Origin: Opitutia bacterium UBA4654
GTDB taxonomy: Bacteria > Verrucomicrobiota > Verrucomicrobiia > Opitutales > Intestinicryptomonadaceae
DNA length: 11,064 nucleotides
Reading direction: 5' to 3'
NCBI GenBank assembly: GCA_002405555.1
Contig: DHMA01000013.1
Span: forward strand, 1-11,064
Shown: positions 1 to 6,489 of the stretch, piece by piece
Layout: every line of letters begins with the position of its first letter
Position numbering within the stretch: position 1 is the stretch's first letter
Translations under genes and position numbers: made by a program
Notes under the pieces: generated by a model
What the model saw: only the letters and a program-made list of their open reading frames with translations
The model's database searches: none
What the model was told of the DNA's origin: nothing

Positions 1-75
1 ATAGAGTTCGCCACCCACCCCGACTACCCGTTCACCGCCACCGACGACGGCGAACACACCGCCCGCAAACGATAA
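1..75 (+). CDS. C-terminal end of an unidentified protein (partial)
   Basis: Frame 1 is open from the first base to a TAA at 73-75 and gives 24 residues ending in HTARKR. The tail is polar, with several acidic and His residues followed by a basic end. There is too little to name a family. It is believed to be coding because a strong intrinsic terminator begins about 28 bases after the stop, as expected for the last gene of a transcript. The start lies outside the window. Confidence 0.55.
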   Translation: MEFATHPDYPFTATDDGEHTARKR

Positions 76-102
76 CCTGCAACCCGATTGCAACCCATAA
101 AC

Positions 103-138
103 AAAGCCCTTGCAAACAACCTGCAAGGGCTTTTCATT
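103..138 (+). terminator. Intrinsic terminator of the upstream gene
   Basis: A perfect 12-bp stem (103-114 with 122-133, AAAGCCCTTGCA and its complement) encloses a 7-base loop and runs into a T-rich stretch (131-140, interrupted by CA). It sits just after the stop codon at 75, so it most likely ends the transcript of the truncated first gene. Confidence 0.85.
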
Positions 139-192
139 TTCCCGATTTTTCACCGCCGCTACCGAAAAAAACAGAACCCGAGTTCACCCGCC

Positions 193-213
193 GTGCGACA
201 ATTTTTGTTGCAC
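193..213. repeat. Short hairpin in intergenic region
   Basis: GTGCGACAA (193-201) pairs with TTGTTGCAC (205-213) around a TTT loop, with one wobble pair. There is no T tail after it, so it is not a classical terminator. Role unknown. Confidence 0.35.
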
Positions 214-380
214 CCAGCGCGTGATGCACGACACCCCGCAGCAAAAATTTCCGACACTCACCAGCGCGCGACAAAATCCGAAAAATTGGTCAAACGTTTG
301 GCACTGCGCCGTAAAACGGGGCATTTCGCCGCAAAATTCGGTCAAACCTTTCGCAACGACATAAACGGCTCTCAACCCCG

Positions 381-410
381 CATAAAATCCCATAATCGTC
401 CATAATCTTC
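381..410. repeat. Three degenerate 10-bp tandem units
   Basis: Positions 381-390, 391-400 and 401-410 read CATAAAATCC, CATAATCGTC and CATAATCTTC. All share CATAA and end in C, and the last two differ at two positions. The 10-bp period is close to one helical turn, so a protein could contact the same face of the DNA at each unit. No flanking gene explains it. Confidence 0.4.
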
Positions 411-501
411 CCCCACCGTCCACTATTCAAACCTTCTGTCACTAATCAGACGACACCGAAACGCCCCCCTCCGCAAAACACGCCCCTGCAAACATTCCCG
501 C

Positions 502-536
502 AAAAAAAAAGGCAGGGGGGGGGCGGGGGAGGGAGG
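502..536 (+). repeat. A9 tract followed by G-rich tract (possible G-quadruplex)
   Basis: Nine A (502-510) are followed closely by nine G (515-523), C, five G (525-529), A, three G (531-533), A, GG. Four runs of at least three G with one- to three-base loops can be drawn, which meets the usual pattern for a G-quadruplex on the + strand. Long A and G homopolymers are also prone to slippage and to sequencing error, so the exact lengths should be treated with care. Confidence 0.5.
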
Positions 537-669
537 ACTGCGACGAAACAAAAACAAGTTTCGGCAAAATCCGCCGCTAACGCAGACGGGGAAGAGTCCA
601 TTCATAACCCGTCCACAGCCCGCCGCGCCGCATTTACGCTCCGATTCCGCGCCCGCGCTTTGCGAAACC

Positions 670-685
670 GCTCTATTTATAGAGC
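670..685. repeat. 16-bp dyad, operator-like
   Basis: GCTCTAT (670-676) and ATAGAGC (679-685) form a perfect 7-bp inverted repeat with a two-base centre. It lies about 120 bases before the chosen start of the PEP-CTERM gene. The half-site TATAGAGC recurs just before atpB (2795-2802). It could be a regulator site; no regulator can be named. Confidence 0.35.
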
Positions 686-728
686 ACTCGCCGCCAACGA
701 CAAAAGAAATCATTCTCGAAAAATTCCC

Positions 729-767
729 TTGACGTTTCGGGAAATATGTTTCAAAAGTTATTATAAC
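729..767 (+). promoter_or_regulatory. Possible promoter region of the PEP-CTERM gene
   Basis: TTGACG (729-734) resembles a -35 box and TATAAC (762-767) a -10 box, but the gap between them is 27 bases, too long for one sigma-70 promoter. One of the two may therefore be unrelated. The -10-like sequence is the right arm of the dyad GTTAT-T-ATAAC (757-767), and an imperfect palindrome (741-752, GAAATATGTTTC) lies just before it. A start site near 774 would fit the first gene codon at 806 with a short leader. Confidence 0.35.
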
Positions 768-805
768 ACAGCCGAATGCTGGAACTAACCTTAACCAAAA
801 CCACT

Positions 806-2434
806 ATGAGAAACAAGCTACTACTCGGCCTTGCCGTCGCCGCGACGGCGTCCGCAGCCTTTGCCGATTGGAAAGATTTTACAATCGACAAAACAAACAC
901 CATCGTAGGCTTCGAAAGCGGAGACTTCGACTACAATATTTATTACAGCGGCACCGACGGTTCGCGCGCGCGTCTCGGCATTGCGAGCGCAAACCCAGAA
1001 AAAGGCTACGTTGTCCGCTCGCTGAAATTCAACTTGGGCGATGGCTCGACGACCACAAGCCCGTATCAGTGGAATTTGCTCGGCTGCTTTACGCTTGGCA
1101 TTCCCGACGCGTCGGGCGAATATACGGTTATCGACAACCAGACGGGCAAGCCTATCCAGTACCAAATGGGCGAATTGACCATTCAAACCGCCGACGAATC
1201 GTCTACGGCAACCGCAAAAGTCGAAATGGGAACGTCGTATTTGGAACTTAAAGGCGGCGGCGCGGTTGAACAGACGCCTACGCTTAACATCAACACTTCG
1301 ACTGCGCTAAACTCGACGCACGCAAAACAGGGGCTGCTGCTGGGCAATTCGTCGATTCTCAACGTCAACGGCAACTCCACATTCACAGTAAACAACAAGA
1401 TTGTGGCAAACGGCGACACGGCACACAGAAGCGCGGTAAACGTAGCGGCGGACGCAACGCTTAACGTCGCCGGCGCAACCCTCGCAAATACGGACGTGGT
1501 TATCGCCGGACAGCTCAAAACCACGGATACCATTACGCTCGACAACGTCAACATGACGCTCGACGGCACGTTCACGAGCACGCAAAAGAAATCGACAATC
1601 CTCCAAAACGGCACAACCGTAAGCGGCAACGGCGTCTTCAACATGAACACCTCGACCACTATCGACAACTCGTCGAGCGTGGACATTCGCGCAATCACGA
1701 CGGGCGCGGGCTTCTGGGTTACCGTCAACGGCTCGCTTACCGTGCGCGAAGACACAACATTCAACAACCTCGTCGTAAACGGCGCCCTGCAACAGCTCGG
1801 CGGAACGACGACGGTTTTCAACCGCGTAAGCACTTTCGGAAACGGCTCTTCGTTCAAGACCGTCGCTAACACCGTCCGCATTCAGGCGGGAACGACGGAC
1901 GCCTCGTACACCACGTTCACAATCGACGCGGGCAATAAGTCGTTCATAGTAGGCACCGAAAACGCGCAAATCAACATACAGCGCGGAACGGTAGTGCTCG
2001 AAAAGGCGCAGGCTATCCGCGACGCAAACGGCGGGCTGGTCTCGATTTCCACGCTCAACGGCACGACGAAAGCCGAGCTTATCCTCTCAGCCTCCAACGA
2101 CTTTGCGACAATCACCGCCCTCAAAAACAACCTCGACGTTTTCGTCTCCGAGGGCGCGGTGCTCAAAGCCGCATTCGCCGCTTCCGACGGCGGCTTGATT
2201 GTCCTGCACGACTTCATCGACAACTCCGTATTCGTCAACAACTGGGAAAGCATCGAAGACTTCTCCTCGATTTTCGAAATCTACCAGACAATCGACGGCA
2301 CGGAAGTCAAGGTAGACAAAATCTACTGCAACAACGGCTGGCTCTCGACGACGGCGATTCCCGAACCCGCGGAATGGGCGGCGATTTTCGGGGCAATCGC
2401 GCTGGCGGCGGCTCTCTACCGCAGACGCAAATAG
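806..2434 (+). CDS. Exported beta-helix-like protein with PEP-CTERM sorting signal
   Basis: The 542-residue protein starts with a signal peptide (residues 1-20: MRNK, a hydrophobic core, AFA then DW). The middle part is rich in Thr, Asn, Val, Gly and Ser and consists of short alternating strands such as LNVNGNSTFTV and VNVAADATLNVAGA, the pattern of a passenger-like right-handed beta-helix. The last 24 residues form a PEP-CTERM tail: PEPAEW, a hydrophobic segment, then YRRRK. In this family an exosortase/archaeosortase-type protease recognises the tail and places the protein at the cell surface; no sortase gene is in this window. An upstream in-frame ATG at 776 would add ten polar residues before the signal peptide, so 806 is preferred. 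No strong ribosome binding site precedes either start. The specific function is unknown; a role in surface structure or extracellular matrix is an inference. The gene ends at its own terminator and is a separate unit from atp. Confidence 0.85.
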   Translation: MRNKLLLGLAVAATASAAFADWKDFTIDKTNTIVGFESGDFDYNIYYSGTDGSRARLGIASANPEKGYVVRSLKFNLGDGSTTTSPYQWNLLGCFTLGIPDASGEYTVIDNQTGKPIQYQMGELTIQTADESSTATAKVEMGTSYLELKGGGAVEQTPTLNINTSTALNSTHAKQGLLLGNSSILNVNGNSTFTVNNKIVANGDTAHRSAVNVAADATLNVAGATLANTDVVIAGQLKTTDTITLDNVNMTLDGTFTSTQKKSTILQNGTTVSGNGVFNMNTSTTIDNSSSVDIRAITTGAGFWVTVNGSLTVREDTTFNNLVVNGALQQLGGTTTVFNRVSTFGNGSSFKTVANTVRIQAGTTDASYTTFTIDAGNKSFIVGTENAQINIQRGTVVLEKAQAIRDANGGLVSISTLNGTTKAELILSASNDFATITALKNNLDVFVSEGAVLKAAFAASDGGLIVLHDFIDNSVFVNNWESIEDFSSIFEIYQTIDGTEVKVDKIYCNNGWLSTTAIPEPAEWAAIFGAIALAAALYRRRK

Positions 2435-2454
2435 ACGGAATTTTCGCAAACTTC

Positions 2455-2491
2455 AAAACGCCCGCCCCGCAACAAGGGTCGGGCGTTTTTT
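2455..2491 (+). terminator. Intrinsic terminator of the PEP-CTERM gene
   Basis: AAAACGCCCG (2455-2464) pairs perfectly with CGGGCGTTTT (2480-2489), and an inner CCC/GGG extends the stem. Six T (2486-2491) overlap and follow the right arm. It begins 20 bases after the stop codon at 2434 and separates this gene from the atp operon. Confidence 0.88.
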
Positions 2492-2689
2492 GCGGGCGGA
2501 TTTACACCGCGAATGAAAAAATAGGAAAGGAGCGCGGCGAAAGCTCCCCCACTACCCCGCAATTAAAAAACGCAAATTTGGGCAGCGGCAAAACTTACAA
2601 AATCGCCCGAAGAAGCAAAGGCGGATTTTAACGGATAAAACGGAAGCCGCCATGCCCCAAAAACCCGCAAATAGACACCCGCGCGAGCA

Positions 2690-2743
2690 CGGAGGCTTTC
2701 AACGCGAACCAAGAAAATTCCAAACAAAAACATAAAGCCTCCG
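2690..2743. repeat. 10-bp inverted repeat before the atp promoter
   Basis: CGGAGGCTTT (2690-2699) and AAAGCCTCCG (2734-2743) are perfect complements separated by 34 A-rich bases. The arm is followed by A rather than T on the + strand, so it is not a terminator in that direction. It ends 11 bases before TTGACA at 2755 and may be a regulator site or an accidental dyad. The rest of the gap from 2492 to 2689 shows nothing I can support. Confidence 0.4.
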
Positions 2744-2754
2744 CAAAAAAAATG

Positions 2755-2794
2755 TTGACAATGTTCGCCCGTCGTCAAGTTTTATACCTATAAA
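2755..2794 (+). promoter_or_regulatory. Likely promoter of the atp operon
   Basis: A consensus -35 box TTGACA (2755-2760) is followed by AT-rich -10-like boxes: TTTATA/TATACC around 2781-2788 and TATAAA at 2789-2794. None has the ideal 17-bp gap; spacings are 20, 22 and 28. This is the only promoter-like sequence between the terminator at 2491 and the start of atpB, so transcription probably begins here. A start near 2795-2801 would leave a leader of about 6 to 12 bases, that is, an almost leaderless mRNA. Confidence 0.5.
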
Positions 2795-2806
2795 TATAGA
2801 GCGGAT

Positions 2807-3745
2807 ATGGGAAAAACAATAAAGATTTCCGTTATGGCAGTGTGCGCCGTCCTTTTCGGCGCGACACCCGCCTTTGCCTCTTCAATCAAGGGCGAATACC
2901 TCTTCGACATCGGCGGTTTTCCCATTACAAACTCAATGCTCACAACGTGGATTTTCACGCTCGTAATTATCGTCCTGTTCAGGCTTTTGATTCGCGGCGG
3001 GGCGAAAACCGTCCCCAGTTGCGGACAGCAAATAATAGAGAGCATGGTTGACGGGCTCCGCTCGATTTTCGAGCCGCTCATGGGCGAAAAGGCGTTCAAG
3101 GGCGCATTCCCGCTTCTCTTGGGCTTCTTTGCCTACATTCTCATCATGAATTGGAGCGGACTCCTCCCCGGGGTCGGCTCGATAGGCGAAGAGCAGATTG
3201 CCACAAACGCCGCGGCGCAGTCGGCCGAATACTTGGCGGACGGCTTCCGCGCTGTCGAGGGAGAGGCGGGAACGTTCAAGAAATTCGTGCCGTTTTTAAG
3301 ACCCGCAAACACCGACCTCAACACGACACTTGCGCTGGCGATAATCTCGTTTTGCGCGTGGATATATTTTGTCGGCAAGTATGTGGGCGTCAAAGGGTTT
3401 TTGAAAGACACATTCGGCAACAAGGCGGACAAAAAGGAAATCGCCCTGCCGATTTACTTCTCGCTGTTTTTCGTATTTTTCGCGGTCGGCTGCATAGACG
3501 TAGTTTCGATTCTCATGAGGCTTCTTTCGCTCTCGTTCCGACTTTACGGAAACAATTTCGGCGGCGAAGTTCTGCTTGAAAACATGCACAACCTCGCGAT
3601 AGGACTGCCGCGCTGGGCGTCGTGGCTGATTCCGATTCCGTTCTATCTGCTCGAAATGCTGATAGGGCTGATACAGGCTTTTCTCTTCTCACTGCTGACC
3701 GCCGTCTATATCGGACTGCTGACAGGGCAGGAGGAGGAACATTAA
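2807..3745 (+). CDS. atpB: ATP synthase Fo subunit a
   Basis: The membrane stator subunit provides the two half-channels through which protons reach and leave the c-ring. The 312-residue product has the family signature in its last third: FRLYGNNFGGE (residues 244-254), whose Arg245 matches the essential Arg210 of E. coli, and LEMLIGLIQAF (282-292), where Gln290 matches Gln252 and Glu283 sits at the His245 position. RPANTDLNTTLALA (165-178) is another conserved block. Several hydrophobic segments cover 44-62, 101-121, 172-190, 215-238 and 272-305. The N-terminus (MGKTIKISVM, hydrophobic core, PAFASS) looks like a cleavable signal peptide, followed by a periplasmic stretch before the first membrane helix. 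An alternative ATG is at 2834. This is the first gene of the operon, 24 bases before atpE. There is no atpI or atpZ upstream. Confidence 0.97.
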   Translation: MGKTIKISVMAVCAVLFGATPAFASSIKGEYLFDIGGFPITNSMLTTWIFTLVIIVLFRLLIRGGAKTVPSCGQQIIESMVDGLRSIFEPLMGEKAFKGAFPLLLGFFAYILIMNWSGLLPGVGSIGEEQIATNAAAQSAEYLADGFRAVEGEAGTFKKFVPFLRPANTDLNTTLALAIISFCAWIYFVGKYVGVKGFLKDTFGNKADKKEIALPIYFSLFFVFFAVGCIDVVSILMRLLSLSFRLYGNNFGGEVLLENMHNLAIGLPRWASWLIPIPFYLLEMLIGLIQAFLFSLLTAVYIGLLTGQEEEH

Positions 3746-3769
3746 AACACCAAACAAAAGAAAAAGACA

Positions 3770-4000
3770 ATGATGAACATATTGGCAGATGCGGTAAATC
3801 AAATGGGCTCGATAAGCGGCAGCATACAGGGCGCGCTCGGCTGCATGGGCGCGGCTCTCGGCGTAGCGCTGGTCGGAATGAAGTCGGTTGACGCGGTGGG
3901 CCGCAATCCGGGGGCGTTCGGTAAAATCATGGTTTTGGGCATTCTCGGAATGGCTCTGGCGGAAGCCGTTGCGTTCTACGCGCTCTTCCTCGGCAAATAA
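3770..4000 (+). CDS. atpE: ATP synthase Fo subunit c
   Basis: The proteolipid forms the rotating ring that carries protons through the membrane. The 76-residue product is two membrane helices joined by a polar loop with GRNPGA (residues 44-49), the place of the usual RQP loop that contacts gamma and epsilon. Glu65 in MALAEAVAFYALF is the proton-carrying carboxylate. The positions that supply extra ligands in Na+-type rings (Gln in helix 1, Ser after the Glu) hold Val32 and Ala66, so the ring should be proton-type. Helix 1 has spaced glycines (21, 24, 27, 31, 36). Two ATG codons are adjacent (3770, 3773); either could start. The 24-base gap before it lacks T and contains almost only A and C, so the start region should be unstructured, which suits the high copy need of subunit c. 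Confidence 0.96.
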   Translation: MMNILADAVNQMGSISGSIQGALGCMGAALGVALVGMKSVDAVGRNPGAFGKIMVLGILGMALAEAVAFYALFLGK

Positions 4001-4015
4001 AAGGGACGTCGGAAT

Positions 4016-4546
4016 ATGTCCGCAATATTAGCGTCGGGCGGAAACCCGCTCGGTTTTCTGTCGCAGTTCGGGGTTGAGTGGCAGTTGCTGGTCAGCCAAG
4101 GGGTGTCGTTTGCGATTGTTGCGGCGGCGTTGTACAGGTTTGTATTCAAGCCGGTAATCGCCGCGTCGAACGAGCGCAAGGCGAAAATCGAGCAGGGCTT
4201 GAAAGACGCCGAAGACGCAAAACAGAAACTCGCCAAGGCGCAGTCGGAGGCCGACAAAAAAACGGCGGCGGCGACTGCCGAAGCCGCGGAAATCCTGAAA
4301 TCGGCGCGCGACGACGCCAAGGAGACCGTCGAACGCGCCGCGCGCGAGGCGTCGGCAAAGGCGGCGGAAATCCGCGAGCGCAACGACGAACAGCTTGCGC
4401 GCGACAAAGTCCGCATGAAAGACGAATTGAAGTCGGAACTGTCGGAGCTTGTCGCCGAAGCTGCAGAGGCTGTCGTCGGCAAAATCCTCGACGACAAACA
4501 GCGCGCCGAACTTGCCAATCTTGCCGCAAAGGAGTTGAAGAAATAA
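4016..4546 (+). CDS. atpF: ATP synthase Fo subunit b
   Basis: This is the peripheral stalk that holds the alpha3beta3 head against the turning rotor. The 176-residue product has one membrane helix (about residues 22-45, ending YRFVFKPV) followed by a long Ala-, Lys- and Glu-rich helix with heptad character (about 50-170), the usual b-subunit coiled coil. ISASNERKAKIEQGLKDAE-type sequence after the helix (here AASNERKAKIEQGLKDAE) is typical of the family. AAGGGA at 4001-4006 is a good ribosome binding site for the ATG at 4016. It is a single b gene; no b' copy is present. Its stop is one base before the GTG of atpH, so the two are probably translationally coupled. Confidence 0.95.
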   Translation: MSAILASGGNPLGFLSQFGVEWQLLVSQGVSFAIVAAALYRFVFKPVIAASNERKAKIEQGLKDAEDAKQKLAKAQSEADKKTAAATAEAAEILKSARDDAKETVERAAREASAKAAEIRERNDEQLARDKVRMKDELKSELSELVAEAAEAVVGKILDDKQRAELANLAAKELKK

Positions 4547-4547
4547 G

Positions 4548-4928
4548 GTGAAAACACGCGCACTCGCAAAAATACTCGTAGAGGAATCGCTCGGAACGGA
4601 CGGGAGGGTGGACTCCGCCCGCGTCTCGGCGGTTTGCGACTATGTAGAAGCGAACGTGCCCGAAGCCCGCAAAGTTCCGCTTTTGCGCACATACGCAACG
4701 CTGCTAAAACCCGCAATCGGGCGCGGCGAGACGCTTGTGGAATCTTCGGGAGCGATTTCGGACGAAGCATTCGACGGCATAAAAAAATTTGTCGCCGAGC
4801 AGACGGGCAGGGCGGGAATCGTGTTCAGGAAAGTCGAAAACAGCGGCCTTTTGGGCGGGGTGCGAATCACCTGCGGCGACGACATTTGGGAGCGTTCGGT
4901 GAAGTCCGACCTCGAAAGCCTCCGATAA
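4548..4928 (+). CDS. atpH: ATP synthase F1 subunit delta, short form
   Basis: Delta joins the peripheral stalk to the top of the F1 head. Position between atpF and atpA and the C-terminal pattern [20 protein letters not shown] (residues 98-117), matching the family's G-G-V/I-R-I-x-x-G-D-x-x-x-x-x-S-V block, identify it. The product is only 126 residues, whereas delta is usually about 175-185. The C-terminal domain (about 60-126) looks complete. The N-terminal helical bundle is reduced: [15 protein letters not shown] resembles helix 1, and the sequence then moves quickly to what aligns with the last helices. The frame begins at a GTG one base after atpF, with AAGGAG (4529-4534) inside atpF as a possible binding site. 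No frameshift is apparent, because atpF fills the upstream sequence. It may be lineage-typical or a truly trimmed subunit. Confidence 0.88.
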   Translation: MKTRALAKILVEESLGTDGRVDSARVSAVCDYVEANVPEARKVPLLRTYATLLKPAIGRGETLVESSGAISDEAFDGIKKFVAEQTGRAGIVFRKVENSGLLGGVRITCGDDIWERSVKSDLESLR

Positions 4929-4947
4929 CTTTAATTTACAAGAAAAG

Positions 4948-6480
4948 ATGAATGAGATACTTAACGAGATAAGCTCGCGCATCGAGAAAATCGAGAGCCA
5001 AAACCGCAAGAGCAACGTCGGCAAGATTGTCGCAATCGCCGACGGCGTGGCGCGTCTGGACGGTCTGAGCGAAGCCATGTACAACGAAATGATAAGCTTC
5101 AAGGACGGCATTTTCGGAATCGCGCTCAACTTGGGCGAAGACGAAGTGGGCTGCGTCATGCTCGGCGACGCGTCGAACCTCAACGAGGGCGACGAGGGGA
5201 GAACCACGGGCAAACTGCTCAGCGTGCCCGTCGGCAAGTCTCTGTTGGGCAGAGTCGTGGACGTTCTCGGACGCCCGATTGACGGCAAGGGGGACATCGC
5301 AAGCTCCGAATTCTACCCCGTGGAGAAAATCGCCCCCGGAATTCTCCCGCGCCGCTCGGTCAACCAGCCGCTCCAAACGGGCATTCTCGAAGTGGACGCA
5401 ATGATTCCCGTCGGACGCGGACAGCGCGAACTCATCATCGGCGACCGTTGCACGGGCAAAACTTCAATCGCGCTCGATACAATCATAAATCAGGCGCGGA
5501 TAAACAGGGAGGGGCTTGCGTCGGGAGACCCCGATTTCCGCCCCGTCTATTCGATTTACGTGGCAATCGGACAGAAAAACGCAAACATCGCGCGCACCAT
5601 ACAGCTTCTCGAAAAGCACGGCGCGATGGAGTACACGATTATCGTTGCGGCAAGCGCGTCGGAAAACGCCGCAAATCTCTACATTGCGCCGTATTCGGGC
5701 TGCGCCATGGGCGAATGGTTCATGCAAAACGGCATGGACGCGCTCGTTGTGTACGACGACCTTTCGAAACACGCGGCGGCATACCGCCAAGTTTCGCTTC
5801 TGCTTAAACGCCCGTCGGGGCGCGAAGCCTACCCCGGCGACGTCTTCTACCTGCATTCGAGACTTCTCGAACGCTCGGCGCGTCTTAACGAGCAAAACGG
5901 CAACGGCTCGCTCACCGCGCTTCCCATCATCGAAACGCAGCAGGGCGACGTCAGCGCGTACATTCCCACAAACGTAATTTCGATTACGGACGGCCAGATA
6001 TTCCTTGAAACCGACCTTTTCAACCAGGGCGTCCGCCCCGCAATTTCGGTCGGCATCTCGGTGTCGCGCGTGGGTTCGTCGGCGCAGATGAAGGCTTTTA
6101 AGCAGGTCGCGGGCAAGCTCAAAGGCGAATACGCGCAGTACAAAGAACTTGCGGCGTTCGCGCAGTTCGGCTCGGACCTCGACGCCCGCACAAAGGCGAT
6201 AATAGACAAGGGCGACAGGCTCGTCGAAATCCTCAAACAGAAAAACAACTCGCCGAAGCCCGTCGAAATTGAAATCGCGGTGCTCTGGGCTTTGCAGAAC
6301 GGATATTTCGACTCGATCGATGTAAAGAAAATCTCCGACGCCGAAGCGAGCCTCGAAAATTTCGCCGCGACGCGCGGCAAAGACACGGTCGCGAAAATCG
6401 CGAAGGAAAAGATAATTTCCGACGCCCTCGCCGCCGAACTTAAAGCCATGTGCGACGACTGGCGCAAAACATTCGCGTAA
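4948..6480 (+). CDS. atpA: ATP synthase F1 subunit alpha
   Basis: Alpha alternates with beta in the catalytic head and binds non-exchanging nucleotide. The 510-residue product is full length. The beta-barrel domain is at about 20-95, and the P-loop GDRCTGKT is at residues 165-172. [13 protein letters not shown] (269-281) and [25 protein letters not shown] (289-313) are classic. SVSRVG (371-376) carries Arg374, the arginine finger that reaches into the beta active site. The P-loop normally reads GDRQTGKT; here the Gln is Cys168 (codon TGC at 5449-5451), unusual for this near-invariant motif. A stretch of about 20 residues (183-200) before YVAIGQK is somewhat long. AAGAAAAG precedes the ATG. 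Confidence 0.98.
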   Translation: MNEILNEISSRIEKIESQNRKSNVGKIVAIADGVARLDGLSEAMYNEMISFKDGIFGIALNLGEDEVGCVMLGDASNLNEGDEGRTTGKLLSVPVGKSLLGRVVDVLGRPIDGKGDIASSEFYPVEKIAPGILPRRSVNQPLQTGILEVDAMIPVGRGQRELIIGDRCTGKTSIALDTIINQARINREGLASGDPDFRPVYSIYVAIGQKNANIARTIQLLEKHGAMEYTIIVAASASENAANLYIAPYSGCAMGEWFMQNGMDALVVYDDLSKHAAAYRQVSLLLKRPSGREAYPGDVFYLHSRLLERSARLNEQNGNGSLTALPIIETQQGDVSAYIPTNVISITDGQIFLETDLFNQGVRPAISVGISVSRVGSSAQMKAFKQVAGKLKGEYAQYKELAAFAQFGSDLDARTKAIIDKGDRLVEILKQKNNSPKPVEIEIAVLWALQNGYFDSIDVKKISDAEASLENFAATRGKDTVAKIAKEKIISDALAAELKAMCDDWRKTFA

Positions 6481-6489
6481 AGGCACGCC

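Larger units (their letters stand above)
139..728. other. Non-coding stretch between terminator and PEP-CTERM gene
   Basis: No convincing gene is visible. The open frames here are short, low in hydrophobic pattern or overlap the terminator, and none resembles a family I know. The stretch holds a small hairpin (193-213), two related copies of a TTGGTCAAACGTTT-like sequence (285-299 and 337-350), three 10-bp tandem units (381-410), an A9 tract and a G-rich tract (502-536), a 6-bp hairpin (544-563) and a 16-bp dyad (670-685). No tRNA-like T-loop sequence was found. It may contain upstream regulatory sites or an unrecognised small RNA, but nothing in it is decisive. Confidence 0.5.

Noticed and set aside
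88..713. Short open frames in the first intergenic stretch (88-405 +, 184-423 -, 423-713 -)
   Set aside because: The first begins before and runs through a strong terminator; the others cross homopolymer tracts and look like low-complexity translations. No start signals or family resemblance.
1183..1969. Two long - strand open frames inside the PEP-CTERM gene
   Set aside because: Both lie opposite a protein with a signal peptide and a sorting tail; they have no ribosome binding site and no domain.
2563..2778. 71-codon - strand open frame before atpB
   Set aside because: It runs across the inverted repeat and the likely atp promoter, and has no ribosome binding site. Although it has a hydrophobic start it does not resemble AtpI or AtpZ.
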